Notes under the pieces: generated by a model
Told to the model about the DNA's origin: nothing
Seen by the model: only the letters and a program-made list of their open reading frames with translations
Databases searched by the model: none
NCBI GenBank assembly: GCA_004352715.1
Contig: SCFE01000031.1
Location: 1,860,535 to 1,924,534 of the forward strand
Length of the DNA stretch: 64,000 nt
From: Hofstenia miamia
Taxonomy: Eukaryota > Xenacoelomorpha > Acoela
Direction of reading: 5' to 3'
Program-made: the position numbers and the translations under genes
In this document: piece by piece, positions 35,304-46,390 of the stretch
Position numbering within the stretch: position 1 is the first letter of the stretch
Layout: each line of letters begins with the position of its first letter

Positions 35304-35781
35304 CCCCCTTGGATACGCCACTGTTATAGTGCCAATGAAGAATAAGTTGTGTAATGACACCCTTTTCAATTCACACATGTTAATGAAGCAAGTACTTGGC
35401 TGTGGCAACAGACAGTTACGTTTTTAACAGTAGAAAAACAGTGCCAACCTATTATTAAAGACACAGCTGTCACAACAGCATCATTGAACAGCCTAAAACC
35501 TTGCTTTAAATTACATTAAAACATTAATGAAAAAGCTATGGACATATAGCTTGAATAACCTTGTGAAACATACAGGAATATAATTTTCTTCGGTGTAATC
35601 TCTGGCGACAAATTTGTGATTAGGAAAATGAGAACTAAAGAAATAAATAAATTGTTTAATACTCGTAATATACCTATTATCACTTCAATTTTGGAGAAAA
35701 TAAAATGTCTGTGATTTGGAGGAGAGAAATAAAATGAAAAAATCCAATTTTCAATGCATCTGTTTAAAATAAAAAATATCA
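35304..35781. repeat. Misplaced copy of 36037-36514
   Basis: The segment between two single Ns is nearly identical to 36037-36514, including the hAT right terminus and a minus-strand 80-codon frame. The few differences look allelic. It is most simply an alternative contig inserted during scaffolding. Confidence 0.8.
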
Positions 35782-36514
35782 NAGCCAATAGTTTCATTGT
35801 ACGCTGATCGCCCCCAAGTATCTGTGACATGTGCATTACAAGTCACTAAGTCAGTGTTTGACGAATGGCTATCGGTAAGAAAGCAACGTCACACTGACAA
35901 GACTCCCAGGCAAATCAAGGACTAAAGCTCAACTCCACAGAATGTATTGAAAATTGATGTTTGAGTGCACTTTCCTTCTTCATAAACTTATGTGTTAAAA
36001 TCATATCTCTCAGAGGGGGGGACATTCCCCCGTGTCCCCCCTTGGATACGCCACTGTTATAGTGCCAATGAAGAATAAGTTGTGTAATGACACCCTTTTC
36101 AATTCACACATGTTAATGAAGCAAGTACTTGGCTGTGGCAACAGACAGTTACGTTTTTAACAGTAGAAAAACAGTGCCAACCTATTATTAAAGACACAGC
36201 TGTCACAACAGCATCATTGAACAGCCTAAAAACTTTGCTTTAAATTGCATTAAAACATTAATGATAAAGTTATGGACATATAGCTTGAATAACCTTGTGA
36301 AACATACAGGAATATAATTTTCTTCGGTGTAATCTCTGGCGACAAATTTGTGATTAGGAAAATGAGAACTAAAGAAATAAATAAATTGTTTAATACTCGT
36401 AATATACCTATTATCACTTCAATTTTGGAGAAAATAAAATGTCTGTGATTTGGAGGAGAGAAATAAAATGAAAAAATCCAATTTTCAATGCATCTGTTTA
36501 AAATAAAAAATATC

Positions 36515-37617
36515 ATCGTCATTAGAATCAAATTTTTCATACTAAATCATGTGAAAATTAAAGTTTTGCCATAATAAAACAGCCTAATATATAAACTGTT
36601 TTAATGCAGAAAATGACACACGCTAAAATTTCATATCCCAAAATTTCTAACAAAATACATATTTTATTTATCATTTGTTTGTGTAACTGTACTAAGTTAT
36701 GTTTCAGTGATTTAATTGTTCTTGTATTAGTTGGTTTTCATTTTAGTTAATATTTAATTAAATATAGCATTGTAAATCGTTATTTTAGTTTACATTGCTG
36801 TGGTATTAAGTCTTATTTAGCTTCGAAAATAAATAAAATGTCAAATACTTGCTAATAGGATGTGCCAAAATTAACAGCAATTTGAGTTTGAATGTAATTG
36901 CAAAGAAAAACTTCAAAATTAGTCTTGACTAACCATTCCAATGTTAGGAAATTGCAAGGGTTTAAACCTTTCAATTGTAAATTCGGAAAATTAAATTAAA
37001 TTTTATACAAACAACCTCTGAAAATAACTGGTTAGTATCTTAAGCACTTAAATAGAAATAATCAAGCAGAAGAATAACTTCATTATGGCAAAATTTAGAA
37101 ATGTTAGAGACAAATGTATTATTCTATTGCAATGATATAGCTCGCTCAAGAAAACGTGATGAAATCTTAATTTTCACTGAATTTTCTTCTAAACCAAACA
37201 ATAGTCCATTCTCACAATAAAAGCCAAAATTTTATTTCTCATACGAATGCCGTGTAAATTGCGTTTTTGAAAAATTTTTTGATGCTTCTACTAAAATCAA
37301 ATGCTAATTTTTGCTTAACAAATTAGCGTTTCTCACAGGCCTGCAATTTTCATACATTGTTACAAAAGAGTGAGAACGTGCTAGCTAATGAAATTTCCTT
37401 AAAACAAAGTGAACGGTATTAAGTGTGTTTATATAGTATTTTAGTTTAAAAATATGGTCATTACTGTGTGTAACTACAGCATTCTATTTACAGAAAATCC
37501 ATGTACAAGTTTAACAATATGAAGCACTCAATAATTACCATAATAAACTTCAATTTGCTTTCAGAAATTTTATTAGGTCTGTTACTCACATACATGTATA
37601 AGGAACAAACATATATT
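36515..37617. other. AT-rich intergenic DNA
   Basis: No gene recognised. The minus-strand hydrophobic frame ending at 36250 is present in both duplicates but has no further support. Confidence 0.5.
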
Positions 37618-37623
37618 TTTTAT
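37618..37623 (-). terminator. Polyadenylation signal of the LDLa gene
   Basis: AATAAA on the minus strand begins 8 nt after the TAA stop codon (37634-37632). The 3' UTR would be very short. Confidence 0.5.
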
Positions 37624-37631
37624 TATCAATA

Positions 37632-39786
37632 TTACAAAATATATTCAATTTTCTTATGCTTAAAGCACATGTGCGGCATTTCATCAGAGCCGTTGGGACA
37701 GTCGTTGCGATGATCACACATTCTTTCAACGGGGACACAGAACGTTTTATCAGTGCATAAAAACATTCGATCATTGCATTTAGGGTTCACACCAGTTCCA
37801 AGAAAGGGAATATGACACGATGTTTCGTCAGTATTATCAGAACAATCGGATTGCCCATTGCAGGTTTGCCAGACTGGAATGCATTGATGAGTTTTGGAGC
37901 AAGAGAATTCTTCAGAATTACATGAGTAAATGATTTTGGAAGGAGGTTTCACAGTGCAGTGATCTTCGTCATCACCATTGTTACAATGAATTAAGCCATC
38001 ACAGACCTAAACAAAATTTAGTTCAAGAAAAAAATCGTTTTATTACCAAATCCCAAGGAATGCAGAAGGATTTATCGCTACAAACATAGCCTTTGCACAT
38101 TTCAGGCGGACAGAAAGATTCGTCAGTGTAGTCTCCACAATCATTTGTCATATCACACACTTTTGATTCAGGAATGCAAACATTGTTTCTGCATTTGTAT
38201 TCTTTCAACATGCAATCTCTGTATGCTGATTTGCAAAGAGCAGCTGATTCGTCTGAATTATCACCACAGTGATCAACGCGATCGCATGTTAGGTCACCAT
38301 CTATGCATTTGCCATTGTCACATACAAATTTATCCAATGTACATTTGGGAAATGTTGGACAGAACACCTCGTCAGATCCATCTGTACAGTGATTTATGCC
38401 ATCACAGTAAAGATCCCCATCAATGCAGTACCCATTGCGACATTTGAAATCAGTCAAACCACATGTCTCAGTTGGAGGTTTCACTGGAGGACGCTTACAA
38501 AATTTACCTAAATAGAAATGTCATTGATAATATCTATAAAAAATTTACCTTCGTCAGAACGATCGCCACAATTATCAATGCCATTACAAACTAAGCTATG
38601 GTGCAAGCAACTTCCATCTCTGCAAACGAATTCAAACAACGAACATTCAGCTGCAGCAGTAGTGGTAATGGGTGGCGGACAAAATAAACCTTCATCCGAT
38701 CTATCAGCACAATCAGGTCGACCATCACAAACGTATTCTTCAGGGACACATTTTCCACTGTCAGTACAAACAAACTCATTCATTTCACATCTTGGTGCAG
38801 GGGTAGTTGGTGGCTCAGTCGCACAGAAAATGCCTTCATCAGATGCATCTTCGCAATCAATAATTTGGTCACAAACTTTGGCAACATCAATGCATTTCTT
38901 ATTCCTACATACAAACTCCCCATCAACACAAATTTCTTCCATTCGTGGGGGTTGTTCGATCGGAGTGCAGAAGCTACGTTCATCAGATCCATCATTACAA
39001 TCTCTTCGACCATCGCAAACTTTTGTATGATGAATACAGTCACCGTTCACACAAGCATACTCATCCTTAGCACAGACACGCTTGGTTGTGGCGGGTAATG
39101 TAGTTGTAGGACAATTCCATTCATCATCAGCAATAACAGGACAGTCCCTGACACCATCGCATACAGCACGTTTGTGAATACAGCTTCCATCTTCCCTGCA
39201 CATGTAATCAGTCGCCGCGCATAGACGTGATGGGGTAGTAGTCGAAGGAGGTTCAGTGGGCGGGCCGCATTTAGCTTCGTCACTCCAATCACCACAGTCA
39301 TTCAGTCCATTGCATTCACACGTTTCCGCCAAACAACGTCCTAAAACAACATAAAAACAACAATGTAAAATATTTACCATTATCACAAGCAAATTGATCG
39401 GAAGCACAGTTGGGCTGTTTAGGAGGAAGCATTGGGCAAGAAGAAGGCCGTTCATCAGAGCCATCAGCACAATCTTCAGTGCATTTCATTCCCAACCTGC
39501 ATAAAAACTCGTTATCATTGCACATAGAAGGCTTGTTGCAATATTTTTCATCGGTCAAATCCCCACAATCATTTCTACCATTACAAAGGAAAACAACACC
39601 AACGCATCCACCATTGTCGCACTGAAATTATACTTTACATGCAGGCAATGACCACCGTTTGTGTATTTCAGGTACTTCCTGAACATTCAATGACCCTATA
39701 AAATGAGTTATTCACAAAATAGTTTTCTACAAATACTCACAAATTTGAGAGCTGGATAAAACCAAAACTAAGATGTGCAATATCAT
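37632..39786 (-). CDS. Secreted protein of about 14 LDL-receptor class A modules
   Basis: Exons on the minus strand: 39786-39741, 39695-39378, 39340-38549, 38507-38047, 38006-37632 (1992 nt, 663 residues plus stop). Phases agree at every junction, and the four introns are 45, 37, 41 and 40 nt with GT..AG ends. Exon 1 gives a short hydrophobic leader, MILHILVLVL, which I read as a signal peptide. The rest is a string of LDLa modules with six Cys and the calcium-binding CDG..DCXDGSDE signature, separated by Pro/Thr-rich linkers. I see no EGF, beta-propeller or membrane segment, so it is probably secreted. Oddities: an in-frame TAA (39630-39628) in module 1, a shortened module 2 with five Cys (CNDNEFLC to RPSSC), and an extra Cys in module 3. 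LDLa modules bind calcium and protein ligands; the ligand here is unknown. Confidence 0.85.
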
Positions 39787-39817
39787 TTTTTGACCATTCC
39801 GAAATTTTGCCGCATGT

Positions 39818-39823
39818 TTATAT
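39818..39823 (-). promoter_or_regulatory. Possible TATA box of the LDLa gene
   Basis: TATAAA on the minus strand lies 31 nt upstream of the ATG at 39786. If real, the 5' leader would be nearly absent. In such AT-rich DNA this may be chance. Confidence 0.2.
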
Positions 39824-41501
39824 TTAAATAATTTAGCAACAAACTGGTAGTTCGCATAACAATGCGTTATCTACAATATTGTGTTTACTGGTACATTATT
39901 TATACAAATCATCTGTAACAAAATAACATTTAAAGAAATACTTATGAATAACGTAAATTTTTATATTGCGTAGATCGATCATTTGTTATTCACATCATAG
40001 TTGTAATCACAAAAAATGAAAAAAACAAAACCGATACAATTTGATTTTGCAAGTTGTATAGTCAGTCTAATTTGGAAAATCGGAATTGCCTTATACATCA
40101 TTGGTTTCATAATTTTACCAAATTTTTATCTTTATCTCGAGTTCTTCACCTGACTGCTTACACATAACCCATTTTTGCGAACATCGATTTACTTTAGGTA
40201 ATTAACTCTCTAGAATAGAGTACAATACAATATCTATTAAGAGTGCAAAATTTCAATGAATAACACTGGTGTGTATGTGTACTCAAAATATATTCAATAA
40301 TGACTAAATAATTCAAATATATACACTTCGGTTATGCCAACTTCATTAATTTTTTTAATAACGTAATCATGTTTATAGAAATTAAAACTTCTCCATTTAT
40401 ATTCGAATAGCTATGGTTGGGTAGCATTTGATGTTAATAAGAAATCTTTAATGTATAATTAAGTTTTTTAATAATCACGAATTTGTTTTATTTGTTAGGG
40501 GAATTCATTCCACGGTCTAATAGCTGAGTTGATAAAATATTCTTTTCATCGAATTTTTAAGGAATAACTTAAAAAAGCCTATGTTGTTTGATTATGCTTA
40601 ATGCAATTAAAGTTGGAATATTCCAACCGATCGAAAGTGTATAGTGGAATAAAGATTTTACAAAATTTGTTGAACATACTATAATATATAAGCGTAGGAT
40701 TTATAATAGCGGATTGCAATATACGATTTTTTTCTTTTGTTTTTTACAACAATTGGTTACTAAATTTAATGCCCATTTAAAAATATTTGAATTTTTTAAA
40801 TTATGTGACGAGATATGAATGCAAATATATTAAAAGTTGATTAAGCAAATGATCGAGATTCAATTCAATGTTTCTTGATTTTTTCATTGTTTTAAATATA
40901 ATTTCTTGACTCTAGAAATGTATATTTTACTAACTATTCTATGGCTGAATACGATTGCAAATTTTTACTAAATTAAGAAATACATGTTTATTTACGATTA
41001 AAACTTTGGACTACTAAATATTTTAAACGCGGGTAAAATGTGTAAATTCTTCTTCATGGGAATCATCGAAGATCTTAACAAATATATTGCAAATGCTGAG
41101 TTCGGTATAATTTTAATAGTTCTTGATGCAATTGTTAAACAACTACTTCCCTACATGTAAAAATTTTTACAAATTTACACCTATATTCACTAATTCTGCT
41201 GTAAAGTACGAATTGATGATATTTTCGGAAAACAGACAGACTTAGATATTAAAAATCATTAATACCCCTTAAACTCCGAAAACCGGTCATTTGTGACCCA
41301 GACTAAACATTTCATACATGCGTTTGTGTAGTTATATTTATGCAGTAATATACTTTATATTGAGCATGTATTTAACAGTTTTGATCGTTTTAGTTAAAAA
41401 TTGATGGCAAGAGAAGGAGCAAAGCGGGCTCTTAATCAAATTATGTGAATATTGCATCAGATAGCAGTAGCAGTGTTTATTAAATATGAACCTGAANAAA
41501 A
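39824..41501. other. AT-rich intergenic DNA
   Basis: No gene recognised. The stretch 40490-40780 has faint LINE-like wording on the minus strand but too little to call. An isolated N lies at 41497. Confidence 0.5.
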
Positions 41502-41585
41502 AGTGTAACAGACTTCTGCCCACCTCTCGACCAATCAGAAAAAAGTGTAACAGACTTCTACCCACCTCTCGACCAATCAGAAAAA
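41502..41585. repeat. Two tandem copies of a 42-nt unit
   Basis: Units at 41502-41543 and 41544-41585 differ at one base. A single N at 41497 immediately precedes the first copy, so one copy may come from a contig overlap. Confidence 0.8.
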
Positions 41586-41875
41586 AGTGAGATCTCCTTC
41601 TCGCGGCCTCTACTACTCCCGACGTATGTTCACAGATACATTCCAAAAGGAGCCACCTCCTGTTAGAACTTTGCGAGATTGGAAAGCAAGGTTCCTTGAG
41701 ACCCTGAGTGTAATTCCAAGGAAGCGAATTGGAGACTATAGTGATAAAAGTTTCTGACGAAAAACGTGAAGAGATGGTAGCAGCATTTGGTGATGATCCT
41801 TGCAACTCACAGTGAAAAGTGGCTCAACAAACTGGAATGGCACAATCCTCTGTCTCTAGAGTTATTGATATTTAA
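41586..41875 (+). pseudogene. Relic of a transposon-type helix-turn-helix region
   Basis: The plus strand reads GLYYSRRMFTDTFQ, then PPPVRTLRDWKARFLETLSV and, after a frameshift, AAFGDDPCNSQ, a stop, KVAQQTGMAQSSVSRVI. This order resembles the DUF4817/helix-turn-helix N-terminal region found before DDE transposases in invertebrate transposons. No catalytic part follows. Confidence 0.5.
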
Positions 41876-42323
41876 ATAAAATTGGAAGCTAAACTCATAA
41901 CTTCTGTTATATAAAATTTGTAGTACCCCGGTAAAAAAACGGTGGGAAGATCAGGATCACCCTGAGTAGTAAAGAAAGGCAGGGTAGTATATATGCAGCT
42001 TTCTCAAAATGATCAGTTCTTATTAACTTTTTACACTTTTCTATTGATTTTGTTAAGAAAAAAGGTGTTTTTTAGAAATTTTGGATTTTACGGCCATGGG
42101 TCAAAAAAACTAAGGCCATACCTGTATAAATAATTATTCAATTATACCCCCCTTTTAACTATGTACCAATAGGTTTTTGAGCAATTTTTTTACACTTTTA
42201 TTCTGGACATTCCAAAATATTTTCAAAACACTTTAAAACAATATAACTAGCATGCACATGATGTTCTTTTGAAGACTCTTTAATCTTCGTCCATATCTAA
42301 AATATAACTTTGATAAGAGATAC

Positions 42324-42478
42324 TGTTTTGAAAATTTAAGAGAATTTAAAAATAACAATCTGATTGGATAAACTGGCTTATGGCATACGCCGTTTTGAAA
42401 ATTTAAGAGAATTTCCAAATACAATCTGATTGGATAAACTGGCTTATGGCATACGCCGTTTTGAAAATTTAAGAGAAA
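42324..42478. repeat. Minisatellite with 66-68-nt unit, truncated by gap
   Basis: The word GTTTTGAAAATTTAAGAGAA recurs at 42324, 42392 and 42458, with TGGCTTATGGCATACGCC between. A unit length near a multiple of 3 keeps the minus strand open, which explains the long spurious frame through the gap. Confidence 0.85.
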
Positions 42479-43478
42479 NNNNNNNNNNNNNNNNNNNNNN
42501 NNNNNNNNNNNNNNNNNNNNNNNNNNNNNNNNNNNNNNNNNNNNNNNNNNNNNNNNNNNNNNNNNNNNNNNNNNNNNNNNNNNNNNNNNNNNNNNNNNNN
42601 NNNNNNNNNNNNNNNNNNNNNNNNNNNNNNNNNNNNNNNNNNNNNNNNNNNNNNNNNNNNNNNNNNNNNNNNNNNNNNNNNNNNNNNNNNNNNNNNNNNN
42701 NNNNNNNNNNNNNNNNNNNNNNNNNNNNNNNNNNNNNNNNNNNNNNNNNNNNNNNNNNNNNNNNNNNNNNNNNNNNNNNNNNNNNNNNNNNNNNNNNNNN
42801 NNNNNNNNNNNNNNNNNNNNNNNNNNNNNNNNNNNNNNNNNNNNNNNNNNNNNNNNNNNNNNNNNNNNNNNNNNNNNNNNNNNNNNNNNNNNNNNNNNNN
42901 NNNNNNNNNNNNNNNNNNNNNNNNNNNNNNNNNNNNNNNNNNNNNNNNNNNNNNNNNNNNNNNNNNNNNNNNNNNNNNNNNNNNNNNNNNNNNNNNNNNN
43001 NNNNNNNNNNNNNNNNNNNNNNNNNNNNNNNNNNNNNNNNNNNNNNNNNNNNNNNNNNNNNNNNNNNNNNNNNNNNNNNNNNNNNNNNNNNNNNNNNNNN
43101 NNNNNNNNNNNNNNNNNNNNNNNNNNNNNNNNNNNNNNNNNNNNNNNNNNNNNNNNNNNNNNNNNNNNNNNNNNNNNNNNNNNNNNNNNNNNNNNNNNNN
43201 NNNNNNNNNNNNNNNNNNNNNNNNNNNNNNNNNNNNNNNNNNNNNNNNNNNNNNNNNNNNNNNNNNNNNNNNNNNNNNNNNNNNNNNNNNNNNNNNNNNN
43301 NNNNNNNNNNNNNNNNNNNNNNNNNNNNNNNNNNNNNNNNNNNNNNNNNNNNNNNNNNNNNNNNNNNNNNNNNNNNNNNNNNNNNNNNNNNNNNNNNNNN
43401 NNNNNNNNNNNNNNNNNNNNNNNNNNNNNNNNNNNNNNNNNNNNNNNNNNNNNNNNNNNNNNNNNNNNNNNNNNNNNN
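42479..43478. other. Assembly gap (1000 N)
   Basis: Exactly 1000 N. It starts inside the minisatellite, so it probably covers more of that array. Confidence 0.95.
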
Positions 43479-43493
43479 AATGTTTTATATATT

Positions 43494-43545
43494 AATGTTT
43501 TATATATTTTAACTATCATGCAAAGTAAACTAACTAAATAAAAAC
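43494..43545 (+). repeat. 52-nt perfect direct repeat, copy 1
   Basis: Identical over 52 nt to 44796-44847. It contains TTTTAACTATCATGCAAAGT. Confidence 0.9.
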
Positions 43546-43724
43546 TAAACGTTCACAATTTTTCATTCAACTGAAAGTAAAAACAGCTGGTAAAAGTATT
43601 GGAAATTACCAAAATTGTGCTTTGCAAAAATTAAAGTTTTAATAATTCAAAATTTGCTTTATACATTATCATGTGTAGCAACGGCATGTGTTAAAAAAAG
43701 TTTATGTTTAAATATATTTTATAT

Positions 43725-43800
43725 AAACCGGCCGGTATTAGTTGTTGCCAGCCAATTACCGGCCCCGGCCTTAAAATTTCCGGCCGGTTCCAACTCTGAG
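43725..43800. repeat. GC-rich foldback island
   Basis: Repeated CCGGCCGG and CCGGCC words in both orientations (AACCGGCCGGTA, ACCGGCCCCGGCC, TTCCGGCCGGTT) stand out from AT-rich flanks. It resembles the terminal region of a transposon with GC-rich ends. No partner end identified. Confidence 0.5.
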
Positions 43801-44203
43801 CCCACATAATGCCTGGCACTGGAAGAATAGCTTGTTAGCTGCATGAAGTAAAAATGATTGGCAACACAGGCAACTTGCACCTTTGAATAAATATCAAATC
43901 TAACGACCATATATATGTGACTATGTCCATATATATTTATTTATCGTATCAGTAGCCCCACGCTTACATGCTATACAATACAATTAAATAAAAATTCTAA
44001 TATTTGACCAAATAATTCCTTGTAACGATTGGAACGATGAGCAGCCAATATTTGATTATGTTGAAGAATGGGGGTCTGAAAGTAAGCTAAAAACATAAAT
44101 AAATGTTGTAATCTCAAATTATTTAAGTATTGAAATACGTATTTAATGATATTATGAAAAATAAAAAAATTGAGATATGATTATGCAACCTAGAACATTT
44201 TTT

Positions 44204-44479
44204 TTAACAAAGATCTGATTCAAGAGATGCTTGTTTCATCAATTGTATACAAGCTACATATGAAGCATTTGTTAAGCAACTTCTCATAGAAATTTGATGC
44301 TTAGAAATTTGTTGCAACTTTTGACCACTCAATCGCACATTTAATGGTCCTTTCGTCCACATCATTACGATTCTTTTCACAACACCTAAATAAAACCCTA
44401 AATATGTTGTATCCTTTACANTGGAATCTCTCCTAAATTTTGCTACAAACGGAGTTGTTCTGCTTTTTGATAAGGTCAT
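44204..44479 (-). CDS. Unidentified short ORF interrupted by an N
   Basis: A 91-codon minus-strand frame passes one N at 44421. It contains TTYLGFYLGVVKRIVMMWTK and a Ser/Gln-rich part. I do not recognise it. It lies downstream of the acidic ORF at 45056-45280 on the same strand and could be another exon of the same gene or transposon. Confidence 0.2.
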   Translation of the reverse strand: MTLSKSRTTPFVAKFRRDSXVKDTTYLGFYLGVVKRIVMMWTKGPLNVRLSGQKLQQISKHQISMRSCLTNASYVACIQLMKQASLESDLC

Positions 44480-44795
44480 TTTACTTCAGTTTTCTATGGA
44501 ACTTAGTACTAATAATATTAAAAGAACCTTTTCATAATACTGAAAATATAATGTACAAGATTTACGCTTGAAATTTGAGAGACCTCATTCAAATAAAGCA
44601 ACTGGAACCCTTGTATTTTAATAATATTGGAAGGGGACGCTCAAAATAAATTTAAAGGATGCAGAAAGACATTCAGATACAAATATCAATTGACACATCT
44701 TACTAAACGAGCAATTATATTTAGTTTTAGCGAAATATTACTTAAATTGTGTACTTATAACTTATTCGATGCTAAGCGGGGTCAAATGCTACACG

Positions 44796-44847
44796 AATGT
44801 TTTATATATTTTAACTATCATGCAAAGTAAACTAACTAAATAAAAAC
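44796..44847 (+). repeat. 52-nt perfect direct repeat, copy 2
   Basis: The second copy, 1302 nt downstream of the first. The pair brackets 43546-44795, which includes the N at 44421. Confidence 0.9.
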
Positions 44848-45055
44848 CTTTTGGTAAACCTGCACCATATCACCAAGTATGTGCAGTAAATCTGTCAATG
44901 CCCTGTGTGATATGCAGTGAGTAATGCTCCAACGTCGGAGCAAACTCTTTAAGTTATCCTATGGGAAGGCGATATTTTCAGATGTTAAAAAATTGCAATA
45001 AAATAAAAATACAAATTTTTAGTATATTAAGAAAACTCAGATGCTAAAAAATTCA

Positions 45056-45280
45056 TTAGTATAATGTACTAAATTCAATTTGAAATAATGAAAAATTGAT
45101 TCTGAAATATTTTCGCCTTGCCTTTGGAGTATCTAAATTGGGAAAAAAATCGCTGTCACTTTCATCAGTAAGTGAGTTATCACAATCATCGGGAGAACTT
45201 TCATCACTACTAGACTCATTTTCTAAGAACGTATTTGAAATTCGCTTTATCCGTCTGTAGTATGAAGCTCGGCTTGCCAT
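45056..45280 (-). CDS. Unidentified ORF with acidic Ser/Asp-rich N-terminus
   Basis: The 74-codon minus-strand frame begins MASRASYYRRIKRISN, a basic start, followed by ESSSDESSPDDCDNSLTDES, a Ser/Asp/Glu-rich stretch. Proteins with this layout are often the first exon of transposon-derived or nuclear proteins in invertebrates. No domain can be named and no clear splice donor was fixed. It could be a first exon or a fragment. Confidence 0.3.
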   Translation of the reverse strand: MASRASYYRRIKRISNTFLENESSSDESSPDDCDNSLTDESDSDFFPNLDTPKARRKYFRINFSLFQIEFSTLY

Positions 45281-46212
45281 GAGTATATACTATCCTTAGT
45301 CAACTGAAAAATATTTTAAATTTTTTACATCTATTTTAATAGGTACTATATCTATAGATAGAGAGTACAATGTATTTTTCTGTTATAAAGTTAATTTTGC
45401 TGAAAATTGTTTATTTCATATTGACAAATTAAAACACCATTTTTGTAAATGTAATCATCTAACAGGCCAAATTATCTCTTATTTGAAATTTATATTAAAG
45501 CAAAATTAAAATGAAAAATGTTTTGTAAAGAACCATTACCCTAAATAAAAACCTATAAAATTTTTGATGAGAGTTTTATAAACCATGGATATACTTATTG
45601 CGACATCCTTGTTTAAAAAAAACAAACCGTTAATCCTAAGTGAAGTGGTTGAATGCGCATAAGGAATAATATTGGATAATGTAAAACTGCGATAAAACTT
45701 TTAAAATATTGGCTTGAACAGCAAATTATAAAGACTACACGGCCCATGTATGATAAATTGTGTTAAACCAATTCCACTGAATATACTTAAATCCACCCAT
45801 ATATGCGGCCTGTAGATTTAAAGTAGAATTCACCGAAAGGCAACAATTCAGTGGTGGAGATAGATATATTTTTAGGGACTAATCTCCCAATCAATCGATG
45901 AAGCAGGGCAAAGTAAGGATTGATATTGAAGTGACTGAATGGGCCCAGAATTTTTCGGTTGCACACACATTCCTTGTGGAAAATTTTTCTATGGGTTTTT
46001 GTGGGGTTACTTAAGAAAACCTGTGGGGACTTGTGATGTGACTTTAGAAATTGCATGTGGGTCTGTAGGGCCAGGAAATTCAAATTGTAGCATCCCTGGT
46101 ATTTTCTTATGTTATAATGTTTTGTTTAATCAATTATTTGATATTTCACACGTATATTTTTTCATTTTTTTCCTTTTTTAGAACTTCAATCTAAATTATC
46201 AATTATCTAAAA
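45281..46212. other. Intergenic DNA
   Basis: A G/T-rich stretch at 45935-46100 ends in GTAGCATCCCTGG, which recalls a hAT terminus, but no partner was found. No gene recognised. Confidence 0.4.
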
Positions 46213-46390
46213 TGGTGAGAAATTAGGCTTTTAAAGCTGTTAAAACAAAAGTTATGTCAATGAGTAAGGCAGCTGAAGAGTTTAATGTTCCCTACTCAAC
46301 ATTAAATAAATTGAAAGCAAATCCAAAATATCCTAAGAAGCATGATGCTCAAACTCAATTCAGCATGAAAAGAAAAAATTGATTGTGCAA
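46213..46390 (+). pseudogene. Pogo/Tigger-like psq helix-turn-helix relic
   Basis: After a stop the plus strand reads AVKTKVMSMSKAAEEFNVPY followed by STLNKLK. The pattern (V..G..S...AA..F.VP..TL) matches the psq-type HTH at the start of pogo/Tigger transposases. A stop at about 46380 and no DDE domain show it is a fragment. An exon of a host psq gene is less likely. Confidence 0.5.

Larger units (their letters stand above)
34178..36056 (-). mobile_element. hAT element, minus orientation, scrambled by assembly
   Basis: The left end CAGGGGCGTATCCAGGATTT (34178) and the right end, which inverted reads CAGTGGCGTATCCAAGGGGG, are matching hAT termini. A transposase frame lies between them. The 8-nt flanks (CTTAAAAA and TTATAGTG) do not match, so no target duplication is seen. 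Single Ns at 35303 and 35782 bracket a piece that duplicates DNA outside the right terminus, so the internal order is not reliable. Confidence 0.7.

Noticed and set aside
36250-36540. 96-codon hydrophobic frame, also present at 35516-35836
   Set aside because: The apparent conservation comes from the assembly duplication, not from selection.
38518-39625. Plus-strand frames opposite the LDLa gene
   Set aside because: They are antisense shadows of Cys/Asp-rich LDLa coding sequence.
39622-39638. 17-nt intron removing the TAA in LDLa module 1
   Set aside because: GTAAAGTATAATTTCAG has GT..AG ends, but it is far shorter than the other introns and its removal shifts the frame of the module.
40490-40780. 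Possible LINE 3' fragment
   Set aside because: Only weak resemblance on the minus strand, with no conserved block long enough to call.
41338-41805. 155-codon minus-strand frame
   Set aside because: It is antisense to the helix-turn-helix relic and inflated by the 42-nt tandem repeat and an N.
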